DNA of 64,000 nt from Cohnella abietis (GCF_004295585.1 NZ_AP019400.1:3322001-3386000); one strand, 5' to 3'. Counted from the stretch's first letter, positions 52,367-60,576 are shown. Notes: generated by a model from the sequence alone, not told the origin. A program made the numbers and translations.

Positions 52367-53509
52367 ATGCGCCGAAGATTGACACTATTGCTGTTAACAA
52401 GCATCGTAGCAGCAAGTATGCTACTAGCTGGCTGTACAGACAACAATAATAATGCTGAGCAAGCACCGACAACAACAACGACAGAACAAACTTCTACTCA
52501 GGCATCCATTGAATTGGAGCAAACTGCTTTCCCCCTCATAGCATGGAAAATGGACAACTCCCATCTTATACCTGTCAAAGGGAAAGTGCTATCAGACGGC
52601 AAACCAGTTGTGGGAGTCGAGGTTGGAATAACAGGCAAACGTATGATGACGACTGATGAGAACGGTTCGTTCGAATTGTTAGTTGATCAAAGTATTCCGC
52701 AAAGTATTCCTTTGCAAATCTCCAGCACGGAGCAGGCGACAATTGATGGTAAAGCGCTTGGAAGCTCTGCTCAAGAAAAGTTAAAGGTAGCAGTTAGCCA
52801 TATTGACGTTTACTATCCCATTCAAATAACGGAAGTTAAAGCTGATTCAAGTAATCCCGAGAAGGTAGAAGTCCACGCACGGGCTAAAGTTGAAGAGGGC
52901 CAAACCTTTCCTAAAATATCTCTGGACAAATATGCGATCCAAGGAACAGTGAAGGATGCGAATGGAAATCCAGTTGAAGGCGCAATGGTTAGCATTATAC
53001 GTGATAATGGAGAAGGGTTTTCTCGTTCTCAGCCTTCTAATGCAAAGGGAGAGTACAGATTGTTTTATTCTCCAGAAGAAGATGAGGATTTGATATTGAA
53101 TGTCCATGTTGGAGAAACGAGATATACGCTGCCGGAAAATAAAGTATATAGGTTTCCTGACGAAACAAGTGTAAATACCGACATCACTCTTCCAGAAACA
53201 GGAACAGTTATTACTGATAAACCGCCGACTTTAGTGAGCAAGGCAGCTAAGGGTGCTCAATATTGGGCTCAGGTAATAGGCTTGTCCGTAGATCCGTCTG
53301 TCGAGTATACAATCAGCCTGCCTCAAGAAGATGGTTCATTCGTTCTTAAGATCGATAAAGCAGAATGGGATAAATCACCAAAATTTTACCAAACGCAAAT
53401 GAGACATTTCTCTGAAACAGAGATGAAAGAAGGGGACTTTATCCCATCAACCTGGATTCCAGCTCCTAGTAAAGGTGATCCAGCCGGAATCGCTCCTCAA
53501 TCACTTTAA
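52367..53509 (+). CDS. Lipoprotein with carboxypeptidase-regulatory-like repeats
   Basis: 380 aa. Lipobox MLLAGC after the signal peptide, then a Thr-rich linker. Two CarboxypepD_reg-like beta-sandwich modules are read: VKGKVLSDGKPVVGVEVGITGKRMMTTDENGSFELLV and IQGTVKDANGNPVEGAMVSIIRDNGEGFSRSQPSNAKGEYRLFY. The C-terminal third is not recognised. It follows the PQQ-type gene in the same direction, 130 bp on, past a terminator. It may be an accessory surface protein of that system, but no enzymatic motif is seen. Confidence 0.82.
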   Translation: MRRRLTLLLLTSIVAASMLLAGCTDNNNNAEQAPTTTTTEQTSTQASIELEQTAFPLIAWKMDNSHLIPVKGKVLSDGKPVVGVEVGITGKRMMTTDENGSFELLVDQSIPQSIPLQISSTEQATIDGKALGSSAQEKLKVAVSHIDVYYPIQITEVKADSSNPEKVEVHARAKVEEGQTFPKISLDKYAIQGTVKDANGNPVEGAMVSIIRDNGEGFSRSQPSNAKGEYRLFYSPEEDEDLILNVHVGETRYTLPENKVYRFPDETSVNTDITLPETGTVITDKPPTLVSKAAKGAQYWAQVIGLSVDPSVEYTISLPQEDGSFVLKIDKAEWDKSPKFYQTQMRHFSETEMKEGDFIPSTWIPAPSKGDPAGIAPQSL

Positions 53510-53555
53510 TGAGTGTGATCCTATAGTGGGTTAAGTCATAATTGAGGCGAGAGTG

Positions 53556-53579
53556 TGGGGCACTACGACGAGTGCCCCA
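53556..53579. terminator. Terminator between convergent lipoprotein and exporter genes
   Basis: TGGGGCACT (53556-53564) and AGTGCCCCA (53571-53579) form a perfect 9-bp stem with a 6-nt loop, followed by ACATTTT. Confidence 0.85.
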
Positions 53580-53613
53580 ACATTTTGAGATTAGAACTGT
53601 TTACTTCAGGAAA

Positions 53614-54810
53614 TCAAATTTCTGTTTGCAATTCTACTTCCTGCTTTGGCTTGGCGGAAAGCTTGAGGGAAGATGCTAACAATACGATAAGGCTAATTAG
53701 GCCGATTCCGACTAGGGCAGTTGTGGCATGGTTCATGCTTAGACCGTTTCCAAAGAAGAAGATTTCACGTAACCCCTTCACCATGAATCCCATTGGTAAC
53801 CAGGATAAGATCCAATTCTGATAGAATGACGACAAAAACTCCGGAGGCATTGACAATAGCGGAGCCCCAAAGAACAAGAAAAGCATAAAAATGCCACTCC
53901 CACTTAAACCAATCCAAGAAAAAACAGCAGATATCATAAGGAAAAAGGATAAAAAGCTTATAGACAAAAACAAAGCGGTATTGTTGAATTGTGGAATATT
54001 TAGCCCCCAAATATCGGCAAACCATGTGAGTGAATAGCCTGCAAACAGTGCGATAACAATGCCCCATATAAATTGAAGCATATTAGCCCTTAGCTTTTCC
54101 TTGCGAGTAGCAAATATCAGTTTATTCCTTGTTAATAGGAATACCATGCCGCCAACTATGCTTCCAATCCATATAGGCTGGAACATAGAAACGGGAGCAT
54201 TCCCACTAGCGCTATTCGCACCAGTTACATTAACATTGGTAACTTCCTTCACTATTGGGCTTGCTAATGCGGCAGCTTGTTTAGTTGTTACCGTTCCTCC
54301 GAGTTGATCATAGGACGCTAATAGGTCCGTACGCAGTTTAGTATTGATGCCGTCGACAACTTGATTTAATATTTGCCCCGCCATATTCGAAGCCAAAGTA
54401 TTCATGCCTTGATTGATATAAATATGGATTTGTGGCGAAGAGGGTTCAGGCGTACGAAGCGATACTTGGTTGGTACTAAAATTCTTTGGGATAACTAGTG
54501 CGGCGTAGTACTCTTGATTGTCTAGTCCCGCTTTTACTTCGTCGCTGCTTCCAACGGAAATCCATTTAATGGCTTGCCCTTGAGCTGGATTTGCAGATGT
54601 AATCGCCTGTAGATTTTGTGCAATAAGATCACCCCTATTTACTTGTCCCTGATTTGGTACCTCTGCGCCTTGGTCCTCGTTAACTATGGCAATGGGGAGG
54701 TTTTTAGGCGATGGGTTTATTGAAGGTATCATGGTAAGGCTAAACACAAAAATAACAGCAATAACAATGATAGGTAAAGTAATAACTAACTTTTGTTTTA
54801 ATATGGACAT
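53614..54810 (-). CDS. YhgE/Pip- or ABC-2-like membrane protein
   Basis: 398 aa. One N-terminal helix (LVITLPIIVIAVIFVFSLTMI) is followed by an extracytoplasmic domain of about 190 residues with PIAIVNEDQGAEVPNQGQVNRGD, typical of YhgE/Pip and DUF3533 proteins, and then five to six C-terminal helices resembling ABC-2 permeases. No ATPase gene adjoins. Such proteins are linked to export or resistance and to phage infection in other Firmicutes; the function here is unknown. It lies behind its TetR gene with a hairpin between them. Confidence 0.83.
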   Translation of the reverse strand: MSILKQKLVITLPIIVIAVIFVFSLTMIPSINPSPKNLPIAIVNEDQGAEVPNQGQVNRGDLIAQNLQAITSANPAQGQAIKWISVGSSDEVKAGLDNQEYYAALVIPKNFSTNQVSLRTPEPSSPQIHIYINQGMNTLASNMAGQILNQVVDGINTKLRTDLLASYDQLGGTVTTKQAAALASPIVKEVTNVNVTGANSASGNAPVSMFQPIWIGSIVGGMVFLLTRNKLIFATRKEKLRANMLQFIWGIVIALFAGYSLTWFADIWGLNIPQFNNTALFLSISFLSFFLMISAVFSWIGLSGSGIFMLFLFFGAPLLSMPPEFLSSFYQNWILSWLPMGFMVKGLREIFFFGNGLSMNHATTALVGIGLISLIVLLASSLKLSAKPKQEVELQTEI

Positions 54811-54867
54811 TGTAAACTACCCCTTAACATTTAGTTGATTGAACGTTTGGTGAATTAAACGACCTAA

Positions 54868-54903
54868 AAAAACCTTGAACTACTATGGAAGTTCAAGGTT
54901 TTT
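54868..54903 (-). terminator. Hairpin between the TetR and exporter genes
   Basis: AAAAACCTTGAACT (54868-54881) and AGTTCAAGGTTTTT (54890-54903) form a perfect 14-bp stem. It overlaps the 3' end and stop codon of the TetR gene and would attenuate read-through to the exporter. Between it and the exporter start lies a CGTTT/AAACG dyad that may be an extra operator. Confidence 0.82.
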
Positions 54904-55513
54904 TCCATAAATCTAATGAGAAATCGATGATATCCTCAGTGTACTTATTGATATCTCCATCATCATCAATAAGATTAATACCGACGGCTTGACCAATTCT
55001 GCCTTGCATACCCATTGACAGGAATTGTCTAGCTGCTAATTTAAAATTTAAGTTTTTGATTTCTCCTTTTTCATGACTTCTTCTTAAGAAACCGGCTAAT
55101 AAATGGATTTGCCCTTGAACGAAGTCAGAAAGCTGTTTGGTTTCATCAGATTCGAGAAGATGGTTTTCTCGGAACATAATTCTTATTAATTCCAAATCGC
55201 TTATAAACAACTCATTCATTCTGTTGAGAATGGCAGCCAGAGCATCTCTAATTGTCATAGCTCCTATATTTTCGTGAATGAGCTTAATTTCATTTCTTTT
55301 GTATTCAAAACTCTCATGTAATAATACGGACAGAATCTCACGCTTACCGCCAGGAAAGTAATGATAAAGTATCCCATCCCCCTTATCAATTTTACGGTTT
55401 ATTGCACGAACAGGAGTAGCGTGGTAACCTTTTTCAGCAAACAGAGTCTTCGCAGCTTCTAAAAGCTTTTCCCGAGTTTCAGCTGCCTGCTCCTTTCGCA
55501 GATTACGCACCAA
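54893..55513 (-). CDS. TetR family regulator
   Basis: 206 aa. The helix-turn-helix region AAETREKLLEAAKTLFAEKGYHATPVRAINRKIDKGDGILYHYFPGGKREILSVLL is complete, followed by a helical ligand domain. It starts at TTG 55513 or GTG 55510, with AAAGGG about 11 nt before the TTG. In front of it TTAAACGATCGTATAA (near 55533-55548) contains the palindrome ACGATCGT, a likely autoregulatory operator. It is transcribed with, or independently of, the exporter gene below it. Confidence 0.88.
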   Translation of the reverse strand: MVRNLRKEQAAETREKLLEAAKTLFAEKGYHATPVRAINRKIDKGDGILYHYFPGGKREILSVLLHESFEYKRNEIKLIHENIGAMTIRDALAAILNRMNELFISDLELIRIMFRENHLLESDETKQLSDFVQGQIHLLAGFLRRSHEKGEIKNLNFKLAARQFLSMGMQGRIGQAVGINLIDDDGDINKYTEDIIDFSLDLWKKP

Positions 55514-55568
55514 TTAAGCACACGCCCTTTCGTTATACGATCGTTTAATGAATTATAGTCCAGGATAG

Positions 55569-55730
55569 TTTTGTTGTCAATTTGAGCGATGTGATTTTAG
55601 TGGAAGCGAAATCCGCCAGAGTAATCTTTCAAATGTAAATATTCATCAATGCGAGATATTAGGTATGAAAATTAATGGTATTCCTATAGATGAACTATTG
55701 AGTGCATATTATAAAGCGGCAAGAAATTAG
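55569..55730 (+). pseudogene. Remnant of a pentapeptide-repeat protein gene (3' end)
   Basis: An open stretch bounded by stops reads FERCDFSGSEIRQSNLSNVN, then IHQCEILGMKINGIPIDELL and SAYYKAARN before TAG. The five-residue rhythm (A/C-D/N-L/F-x-x) and the closing GMKINGI...ELL...YY are typical of the C-terminus of Bacillales pentapeptide-repeat proteins. No start codon or ribosome site exists, and the upstream part is replaced by the TetR promoter region, so only the last 50 residues survive. Confidence 0.65.
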
Positions 55731-55767
55731 GATAAGCTTAAATCCAATGGACGCCTCTGCCAGGTAG

Positions 55768-55798
55768 AAAAGCTGTCGAGAAAGCTTCGACAGCTTTT
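55768..55798 (+). terminator. Terminator after the pentapeptide-repeat remnant
   Basis: AAAAGCTGTCGA (55768-55779) pairs with TCGACAGCTTTT (55787-55798), with TT following. It is probably the terminator of the lost gene. Confidence 0.88.
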
Positions 55799-55817
55799 TT
55801 GGAACGTAGTTTTTGGG

Positions 55818-55951
55818 TGTACCGCCGTCCAAAGGACGGTAAAGCCGTTGTACATGGTCCTCCAATTTAAACTTCCTGAGTGAACTACACATATGTGTTG
55901 GCAGAGAGGTATGTGTAGTTCACTCAGGAAGTCCGGGGAGCAGAGGGACCA
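55818..55951. other. Highly structured non-coding element
   Basis: A 23-bp perfect inverted repeat (55871-55893 and 55910-55932, arm beginning ACTTCCTGAGTGAACTACAC) has a 16-nt loop. It is enclosed by TGGTCC (55855-55860) and GGACCA (55946-55951) and preceded by the small hairpin CCGTCC-AAA-GGACGG (55825-55839). No open frame spans it. It may be a structured RNA, or a terminal fragment of an IS200/IS605-like element, but I cannot identify it. Confidence 0.55.
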
Positions 55952-56057
55952 ATCATCAGAGCCCAAATAGGTGAATCGACCTATAATTTTCCATTTCGTG
56001 ATATTATAAGTGAAGCGGCACAAGTGCACAATATTACTCAATAAGGCGGGATATAGT

Positions 56058-56834
56058 TTGAAACAACAGGTTGTTTTGGAAAGCGTGGTTGCCCTTTTGA
56101 AAGAAGAATTGTCGCAATCGCTTACTGGCATCTATTTGCATGGTTCGATGGCCATGGGCTGTTTTAATCCCACTCAAAGCGATATAGATATATTGGTTAT
56201 TGTTAAGGGAAAACAATCCATAGCCACCTATAAGAAAATTGCTAACCAACTTATTAATATTGAAGATGAACAGAAAGTCATTAAGGGATTTGAATTGAGC
56301 ATAGTATTAGAGGAATATGCTGTTGATTTTGTATATCCAACACCGTTTGAATTTCATTATTCTTCTTTCCATAGAGAAAAATATAAAACAGATGAGAACT
56401 ATTTCTGTGGAGGAGATAATGATCCTGATTTAGCAGCACATTTTGTTGTGACCTATCATCGTGGAATTGTATTATTCGGAAATCCAATTAAAGAAGTATT
56501 CAAGCCTATAGAGAATCGATTTTATATTGATTCAATAAAGTCTGATGTGGATGGGGCAATAGAAGGGATAACGGGTAATCCTGTTTATTTTATTTTAAAT
56601 TTACCGAGAGTTCTGTTGTATTTGAGAGAGTCGGTCATTTCTTCAAAGAGAGAAGCGGGGGAATGGGCGTTAAACGAAGTACCCACTGAATATATTCAAT
56701 TAATCACTAATTGCCTCGCCAAGTATAATAATGAACCGGAGAGCATGAGTGTAAGTGAGGAAACACTGTTAAGCTACGCCAATTATATGTTAAAAGAAAT
56801 CGAAAACGTCATGGGGGAAAATGACTATGTCTAA
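56058..56834 (+). CDS. Nucleotidyltransferase of the aminoglycoside adenylyltransferase (ANT) type
   Basis: About 258 aa. The polymerase-beta motif is LTGIYLHGSMAMGCFNPTQSDIDILVIV (GS...DxD), with a third carboxylate in VDFVY. The C-terminal helical part with DGAIEGITGNPVYFILNLPRVLLYLRE matches DUF4111 of AadA/ANT(9)-type enzymes. TTG at 56058 with AAGGCGGG 7 nt upstream starts the protein at the usual place; a GTG at 56010 would add 16 residues without a ribosome site. It would adenylylate a spectinomycin- or streptomycin-like compound, but the target is unproven. It overlaps the next gene by 8 bp. Confidence 0.83.
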   Translation: MKQQVVLESVVALLKEELSQSLTGIYLHGSMAMGCFNPTQSDIDILVIVKGKQSIATYKKIANQLINIEDEQKVIKGFELSIVLEEYAVDFVYPTPFEFHYSSFHREKYKTDENYFCGGDNDPDLAAHFVVTYHRGIVLFGNPIKEVFKPIENRFYIDSIKSDVDGAIEGITGNPVYFILNLPRVLLYLRESVISSKREAGEWALNEVPTEYIQLITNCLAKYNNEPESMSVSEETLLSYANYMLKEIENVMGENDYV

Positions 56835-57144
56835 TATGTTATCGAGCTATGAACGAACAAAAAATCTATCCATTATTTTCTTTGTAAGTGGGGGGCTCTT
56901 CTTACTTCTAACAGTTATTTTTTTCAATTCAAGCAGCTTCAAAGAAGTGTTCTATTATAACTTTACTAATGATTTGAGGGGAAGTTTTTTTACACTTTTT
57001 TCATTTATAATCTCAATTGTCAGTTTTTTATTAGGTATTGTTTTGAGGAGGATTGCAAAAGAGGGGGAGGAAGAGATCATTTTAATTGAAGCTCGAATAA
57101 AGAGAGAAATTCTAATTGAAATTAATAAGCAGATGAAGGGCTGA
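56827..57144 (+). CDS. Small two-helix membrane protein, unrecognised
   Basis: About 105 aa. Two membrane helices (LSIIFFVSGGLFLLLTVIFF and FFTLFSFIISIVSFLLGIVL) are followed by a charged amphipathic tail (RRIAKEGEEEIILIEARIKREILIEINKQMKG). ATG at 56827 is 8 nt behind GGGGGA. The overlap with the nucleotidyltransferase gene and the 8-bp gap to the acetyltransferase gene suggest one operon. No family is recognised. Confidence 0.75.
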   Translation: MSNMLSSYERTKNLSIIFFVSGGLFLLLTVIFFNSSSFKEVFYYNFTNDLRGSFFTLFSFIISIVSFLLGIVLRRIAKEGEEEIILIEARIKREILIEINKQMKG

Positions 57145-57152
57145 ACATTGCC

Positions 57153-57962
57153 ATGATAGAACTGCATTCAGAATATTATAATATTGCGGAACCCTTTTTT
57201 AGTAATAAAAAGAGCTATATGCCGGCTTTAGCAGTAATTAACGGAAATTATCCTGGTAGAGTATTCGTTGATAACGATCAGGCACCCAATCTTGCCATTG
57301 TTTGGGCTATTGGCAGATGGATGTATTTCGAGGGAAGCCTATCATCGCCAAATAACAAAATAGAAGTGAGCGATTTCCTACAGAATGTTGTTATTCCGGA
57401 CTGTAGAGAACGCAATACAAATTGGTTTGAAATTTATACCTCGGATGATGAGCAGTGGGTTGACCTCTTTTTAGATTATACACACTTCTTGGAAGTGAAT
57501 AAGCATAATGAATCCGTGTATACACTCAACTTGCAAAAGTTTAATCAAGTAAAAGATGCTATTACTTCATTAGAAGATGATGTCGAAATAAACAGAATAG
57601 ATTTTGATATATTGCCGGAATCTTTTCATCATTTTCCATACATCCTCAATGAATTTAAGACTAAAAAAAGCGCTGGAATAGAATTAAAGAAAGCTAATCA
57701 AGTCATCACAATTTGTAAAAGTAATGGATTTAGTTATGGAAATGAATATTTTATTGATGTTGATACTTTTACGATAGAAGAGCGTAGGAAGGGATATGCA
57801 ACAATTGCTGCAATCCAGTTAATTGACCAATTGCTTGCAAGTGAAATGTACCCTTTGTGGGAAACAACGCATGAAAATATTCCATCTCACAAGCTAGCTT
57901 TAAGGTTAGGTTTTGAAGTGCATGATAACTATCCCGTTTATTCGTTTATAATGAAGACATAA
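57153..57962 (+). CDS. GNAT acetyltransferase (GNAT_acetyltran/ZwittermicinA-self-resistance-like type)
   Basis: 269 aa. An N-terminal alpha/beta half without clear motifs precedes a GNAT half with FIDVDTFTIEERRKGYATIAAIQLIDQLLASEMYPLWETTHENIPSHKLALRLGFEVHDNYPVY, where RRKGYAT is the acetyl-CoA loop. The build matches the PF12746-type group often annotated as GNAT acetyltransferase. It follows the small membrane protein by 8 bp. The acceptor substrate is unknown. Confidence 0.87.
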   Translation: MIELHSEYYNIAEPFFSNKKSYMPALAVINGNYPGRVFVDNDQAPNLAIVWAIGRWMYFEGSLSSPNNKIEVSDFLQNVVIPDCRERNTNWFEIYTSDDEQWVDLFLDYTHFLEVNKHNESVYTLNLQKFNQVKDAITSLEDDVEINRIDFDILPESFHHFPYILNEFKTKKSAGIELKKANQVITICKSNGFSYGNEYFIDVDTFTIEERRKGYATIAAIQLIDQLLASEMYPLWETTHENIPSHKLALRLGFEVHDNYPVYSFIMKT

Positions 57963-57981
57963 AAGTATTGTGGAGGTTAGC

Positions 57982-58434
57982 ATGGTAAGCTTTAGAATTG
58001 CAACAGCGGAGGACTTACCTATAATTGTGCAAATGCTTGCGGATGATGAAATAGGTAGGACAAGAGAACGTGATGAGACTCCCCTTCCAGAAAGCTATCT
58101 TAGAGCATTTGCATCAATTGAGGCAGATCCGAATAATGAGTTGATTGTTGCATGCCTTGGTGAAAAAATTGTAGGTGTTCAACAGATTACTTTTACTCCG
58201 TATATTACATATCAGGGTGGTTGGCGGGCTACTATTGAAGGGGTTCGTACGGCAGCTTCAGATAGGGGAGAAGGTATAGGTACTAAGTTAATTCAATGGG
58301 CAATTAAGCGTGCCAAAGAACGTGGCTGTCACATAATTCAGCTAACGACTGATAAAAAGAGAGAAGATGCTTTACGTTTCTATGAGCGTCTAGGGTTTAA
58401 AGTGACACATGAGGGTTTAAAAATGAATCTATAG
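57982..58434 (+). CDS. GNAT family N-acetyltransferase
   Basis: About 150 aa. FRIATAEDLPIIVQMLADDEIGRTRE starts a single GNAT domain; the acetyl-CoA loop is TAASDRGEGIGTKLIQWAIKRA, and GCHIIQLTTDKKREDALRFYERLGFKVTHEGLKMNL closes it. ATG at 57982 lies 6 nt after GGAGG; the GTG at 57970 overlaps that ribosome site. It is 20 bp from the preceding acetyltransferase and ends the operon before a terminator. Confidence 0.9.
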   Translation: MVSFRIATAEDLPIIVQMLADDEIGRTRERDETPLPESYLRAFASIEADPNNELIVACLGEKIVGVQQITFTPYITYQGGWRATIEGVRTAASDRGEGIGTKLIQWAIKRAKERGCHIIQLTTDKKREDALRFYERLGFKVTHEGLKMNL

Positions 58435-58456
58435 AGCTTACAAAACGAAAGCTGGA

Positions 58457-58480
58457 ACCCATTTCTAATAAGAAGTGGGT
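58457..58480 (+). terminator. Terminator after the acetyltransferase operon
   Basis: ACCCATTTCT (58457-58466) pairs perfectly with AGAAGTGGGT-type arm (58471-58480) around AATA, followed by CTTTTTG. One pair is a G-T. Confidence 0.85.
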
Positions 58481-58509
58481 CTTTTTGTGTAGGATTAGAG
58501 TTTTTTGCT

Positions 58510-58785
58510 TTGACTAATAGATCCTTTGGATTTACGGAAGAGGCAGCAATTTCATTTAGTGATGTTTCAACAGGTACTTGGGTACATCCCAAGGTGGCAA
58601 AAGCAGTAAAGGCAGACTACGTTACTGGATATGCTAACGGAACGATTGGCGTGGGTAAGCCCATTACACGGCAAGAGGTTGCGGCAATCGTGGACCGTCT
58701 TTTAGGTCTTTCTAAAACAGAAAGGGCAGCTACTGCTTTTACCGATTCAAGTGCTATCGCTTTTTTCATTACAAACAAACATTGA
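58510..58785 (+). pseudogene. Fragment of an SLH-domain protein gene
   Basis: One complete SLH unit (ISFSDVSTGTWVHPKVAKAVKADYVTGYANGTIGVGKPITRQEVAAIVDRLLGL) and the first residues of the next (AFTDSSAI) are readable. There is no signal peptide, start or ribosome site, and the second unit breaks off at about 58760, where the convergent EAL fragment begins. Both ends are therefore lost. It may be derived from a surface protein like the one at 21527-23983, but the sequence is not a direct copy. Confidence 0.75.
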
Positions 58786-59091
58786 GAACGACGGATTCAG
58801 CAAGGTGGACGGAAAAATGTTTACGAACAACAAGGGAGAATTGTTCTTGTCGAACATTTCAGCGAAGTAAGCTGAAACAGATCGTTTCATGGACATAACA
58901 TCAAGTTCATACAAAAAACCAGCCGATCGGGCGAATTGGAACAAACACTCGGGAGTATCGTTTGTCGTTGATCGAATCAATGCTTCGTAACCGGCAAGTT
59001 CTCCAGTGTTCAACTGTAAGAGAGGCTGGAAAACGGAATAGAGAGTTGAGTTGCGTTTGCGAGCTGCAGTAGCAAGTTCTAATCCTAACAT
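58747..59091 (-). pseudogene. 5' fragment of an EAL-domain (cyclic-di-GMP phosphodiesterase-like) gene
   Basis: ATG at 59091 stands behind GGAGG at normal spacing. LYSVFQPLLQLNTGELAGYEALIRS is the EAL-domain start (here the signature is YEALIR), followed by FQFARSAGFLYELDVMSMKRSVSAYF and LLFVNIFPSTLLNPSF. The frame then leaves the family pattern at the junction with the SLH fragment near 58765, about 110 residues in, so the remaining catalytic residues are missing. It cannot hydrolyse cyclic-di-GMP. Confidence 0.78.
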
Positions 59092-59264
59092 GATGATTGC
59101 CTCCAAATTCGAAGATCCATGATCTGTAGATGATACACCAAAAAGTTTCTCTTCAATAAAAGTTTTTCCTATAGGCAAAACTTAAGATTGCTGCTATTTT
59201 ACATCATACCGGCAGGTTTTTGCAATCACTTTTCTTTGCGGTAAAAGCGTATTGGACTTCAATA

Positions 59265-59294
59265 TTGACGTATTAGAATTATAGGGGTTATTAT
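59265..59294 (+). promoter_or_regulatory. Promoter of the AraJ-like MFS gene
   Basis: TTGACG (59265-59270) and TATTAT (59289-59294) have an 18-bp spacer. A leader of about 110 nt follows in which TCTCTAAT occurs twice (near 59309 and 59354) with T-rich stretches, possibly an attenuator. Confidence 0.5.
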
Positions 59295-59404
59295 AGATGT
59301 ATTAAGTCTCTAATTTAAAGAGGTTCTTTTTTTAGGGTAATTAAAGATATAAATAATCTCTAATGTCTACTAAATGAGCGTAAATATGAAGGAGGAAGTT
59401 TATT

Positions 59405-60565
59405 ATGAGTAATCGGTTTGCAATTTATTTATTAGCTTTAGGTGCATTTGTGATAGGAACAGCAGAATTTGTTGTTTCAGGTGTTTTGGAAATTATTTCA
59501 CAAGATTTGAAGGTTTCTATTTCAGTGGCTGGACAACTAGTAACCTTATATGCCTTATCGTATGCATTTGGTGCACTCGTACTGGTAATGTTAACAGCAA
59601 GGTTTGATAGGAAAAAAGTGTTGTTGTATTCTATGCTCGTTTTTGTCGCGGGGAATATCATTGCATTCTTCAGCATTAATTTTAGTATGCTAATGCTTTC
59701 GAGAATTGTATTGGCAATGAGTGGGGGCTTGTTTTTTTTTGTCGCAACTCATTATGATGCTCAACTTGCTCACCCTGCTAAACGAGGCAGTGCTATCGCG
59801 ACAGTCATTACTGGATTTACAGTTTCTTTAGTACTGGGTGTACCGATAGGAACACTAACTGCTGCATATATGGATTGGCGATATATCTATCTTATTATTG
59901 CTGTTGTTACACTTATCAATGTAATGCTACTTAATAAATTTATTCCGAAACTAGCGGGAAGTAAACCAATTTCCTTAAAGCATCAGTTGCTATTAATTAA
60001 AGATAAGAAAGTAATTAGTGGTTTATTAACAACAGTATTTTGGATACTTGGTTACACAATGATCTTTGCCTATATTGCTCCGCTATTAAGCAATATAGCT
60101 GGCTTTTCTATAGAAGAGATTAGTACAGCTCTATTAATATTAGGCGTATTTGCTTTCATAGGCTCACGTGTTGGTGGATATGCAGTAGATAAGTGGGGAC
60201 CTGTTCGTACCATTTCCATTAGTTTAATTGTTCACTCAACCGCCCTATTCGTATTAACGGTAACAGCTGCTTCACCAATTGGCGTTCTTCTTACCATTAT
60301 GGTTTGGGGAATTGCTGCATGGGCAACAACTCCAGCTAATCAATTTTATTTGATGTCCTTAAAGCCACAATCTTCAGAAGTAGTCTTAAGCTATAATACT
60401 GCACTAATGAATATAGGTATGACATTAGGCGCAGGTTTAGGCGGAGTGTTCATTAAGTATATATCTGTTCAGAATTTAGGCTGGATTGGTGGATCCATGG
60501 TGTTACTGGCGCTAGTTATTGCATCTTTTTCGTTTAAGCTGACCCCAAAAAGACGAATCACTTAA
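59405..60565 (+). CDS. MFS transporter, AraJ/YdhP-like
   Basis: 386 aa with twelve predicted helices. FAIYLLALGAFVIGTAEFVVSGVLEIISQDL at the N-terminus with the motif GTAEFV, and GRLxDR-like TARFDRKKVL, are typical of the AraJ/CmlA-like group of sugar- or drug-exporting DHA1 proteins. GGAGG precedes the ATG. The base composition is AT-richer than that of the sugar operons, which may mean more recent acquisition. No regulator gene is adjacent. Confidence 0.9.
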   Translation: MSNRFAIYLLALGAFVIGTAEFVVSGVLEIISQDLKVSISVAGQLVTLYALSYAFGALVLVMLTARFDRKKVLLYSMLVFVAGNIIAFFSINFSMLMLSRIVLAMSGGLFFFVATHYDAQLAHPAKRGSAIATVITGFTVSLVLGVPIGTLTAAYMDWRYIYLIIAVVTLINVMLLNKFIPKLAGSKPISLKHQLLLIKDKKVISGLLTTVFWILGYTMIFAYIAPLLSNIAGFSIEEISTALLILGVFAFIGSRVGGYAVDKWGPVRTISISLIVHSTALFVLTVTAASPIGVLLTIMVWGIAAWATTPANQFYLMSLKPQSSEVVLSYNTALMNIGMTLGAGLGGVFIKYISVQNLGWIGGSMVLLALVIASFSFKLTPKRRIT

Positions 60566-60576
60566 GAAATATAGAT

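Noticed and set aside
55871..55932. Terminal inverted repeats of a complete insertion sequence
   Set aside because: The arms are only 16 nt apart, so no transposase gene can lie between them, and no target duplication is visible.
55507..56009. 134-codon minus-strand frame at 55727-56131
   Set aside because: It crosses the large hairpin and the start of the nucleotidyltransferase gene and has no recognisable family features.
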